Assembly: GCA_000436075.1 (NCBI GenBank)
Contig: FR884585.1
Span: 1-13,952, forward strand
Reading direction: 5' to 3'
DNA: 13,952 bases
Source of the DNA: Eggerthella sp. CAG:209
GTDB lineage: Bacteria > Actinomycetota > Coriobacteriia > Coriobacteriales > Eggerthellaceae
Shown: positions 13,773-13,952 of the stretch, piece after piece
How positions within the stretch are numbered: the stretch's first letter is position 1
Layout of the letters: each line of letters opens with the position of its first letter
Program-made: the position numbers and the translations under genes
Notes under the pieces: generated by a model
Told to the model about the DNA's origin: nothing
The model's input: the letters and a program-made list of their open reading frames with translations, nothing else
Database searches by the model: none

Positions 13773-13952
13773 GGCTTTCCTTGAGGTTTTTTCTTTTGCG
13801 GTATACGTGCTGAATGGCCATAAGCGGGTGGCGGAATATCATCCGAGGTCCACTGTAGGCCATGATTTCCTTGATTTTTTGCCGCATGGCAGGTCGATAG
13901 CATTGGGTGGGGCAGGTGTCGCAGGTTCCGCTGTGCTTATGGGGGCAGCGTC
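13756..13952 (-). CDS. YgbA-type, nitrous oxide-stimulated promoter family protein, C-terminal part
   Basis: Reading from the window edge on the minus strand, 65 codons are open to TGA at 13758-13756. The start is outside the window. The translation carries the family pattern: RCP, then TCDTCPTQCYRP with closely spaced cysteines, MRQKIKEIMAYSGPRM, and RHPLMAIQH, followed by a basic tail (RKRKNLKESHEHH). This matches the C-terminal half of the family that Pfam names nitrous oxide-stimulated promoter, to which E. coli YgbA belongs; YgbA is induced by nitric oxide through NsrR. The cysteines suggest metal binding. The biochemical role is not settled. The gene overlaps the carbonic anhydrase start by 17 bases, so it is the upstream member of that operon. 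Confidence 0.82.
   Translation of the reverse strand, partial: RCPHKHSGTCDTCPTQCYRPAMRQKIKEIMAYSGPRMIFRHPLMAIQHVYRKRKNLKESHEHHR

Noticed and set aside
1..13952. Mobile elements, CRISPR arrays, toxin-antitoxin or phage-defence modules
   Set aside because: No transposase, integrase, spaced direct repeats or recognisable defence domains are visible. The genes are mostly core metabolism and ribosomal, without abrupt changes of base composition.

Overview
The window looks like an ordinary chromosomal segment of a mid-GC Gram-positive bacterium. My best guess is class Coriobacteriia (an Eggerthellaceae-like anaerobe). This is inferred from gene content and protein flavour: strong Shine-Dalgarno sites, NAD-type isocitrate dehydrogenase beside AcnA, a lutABC operon, and isolated rplJL. 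It does not rest on any marker gene I can prove. I see no mobile element, CRISPR array, tRNA or rRNA.

Layout. (1) Bases 1-4520, plus strand: the 3' end of a HEAT-repeat-like protein, a strong hairpin, then NAD-dependent isocitrate dehydrogenase and aconitase A, closed by a terminator. (2) Bases 4521-6490, plus strand: a palindromic upstream region, a 615-residue three-helix membrane protein with a large outer domain that I cannot name, and a terminator. (3) Bases 6547-9598, minus strand: lutA-lutB-lutC, the lactate oxidation complex, tightly coupled and closed by its own terminator. (4) Bases 9753-11046, plus strand: a strong promoter, an L10 leader with an attenuator, rplJ, a structured gap, rplL and a terminator. 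(5) Bases 11216-12397, plus strand: a DUF4013-like membrane protein. (6) Bases 12390-13952, minus strand: an operon of a YgbA-family (nitrous oxide-stimulated promoter family) protein cut by the window edge, a beta-carbonic anhydrase and a Rossmann/DUF2520 protein.

How the genes work together. Aconitase and isocitrate dehydrogenase turn citrate into 2-oxoglutarate and NADH, feeding glutamate synthesis or the cycle. LutABC oxidises L-lactate to pyruvate. rplJL makes the ribosomal stalk under leader control. The last operon has overlapping or nearly touching genes, so its three proteins are probably translated together, though a shared role is unknown.

The points most worth a second look are: an aconitase whose near-invariant SCTN motif reads SCTT; a rho-independent terminator for one gene written inside the coding sequence of its convergent neighbour; four interchangeable hairpin arms between rplJ and rplL; a YgbA-like gene overlapping carbonic anhydrase; and the unnamed 615-residue membrane protein with a palindrome in front of it. 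I did not find a clearly new multi-gene system.
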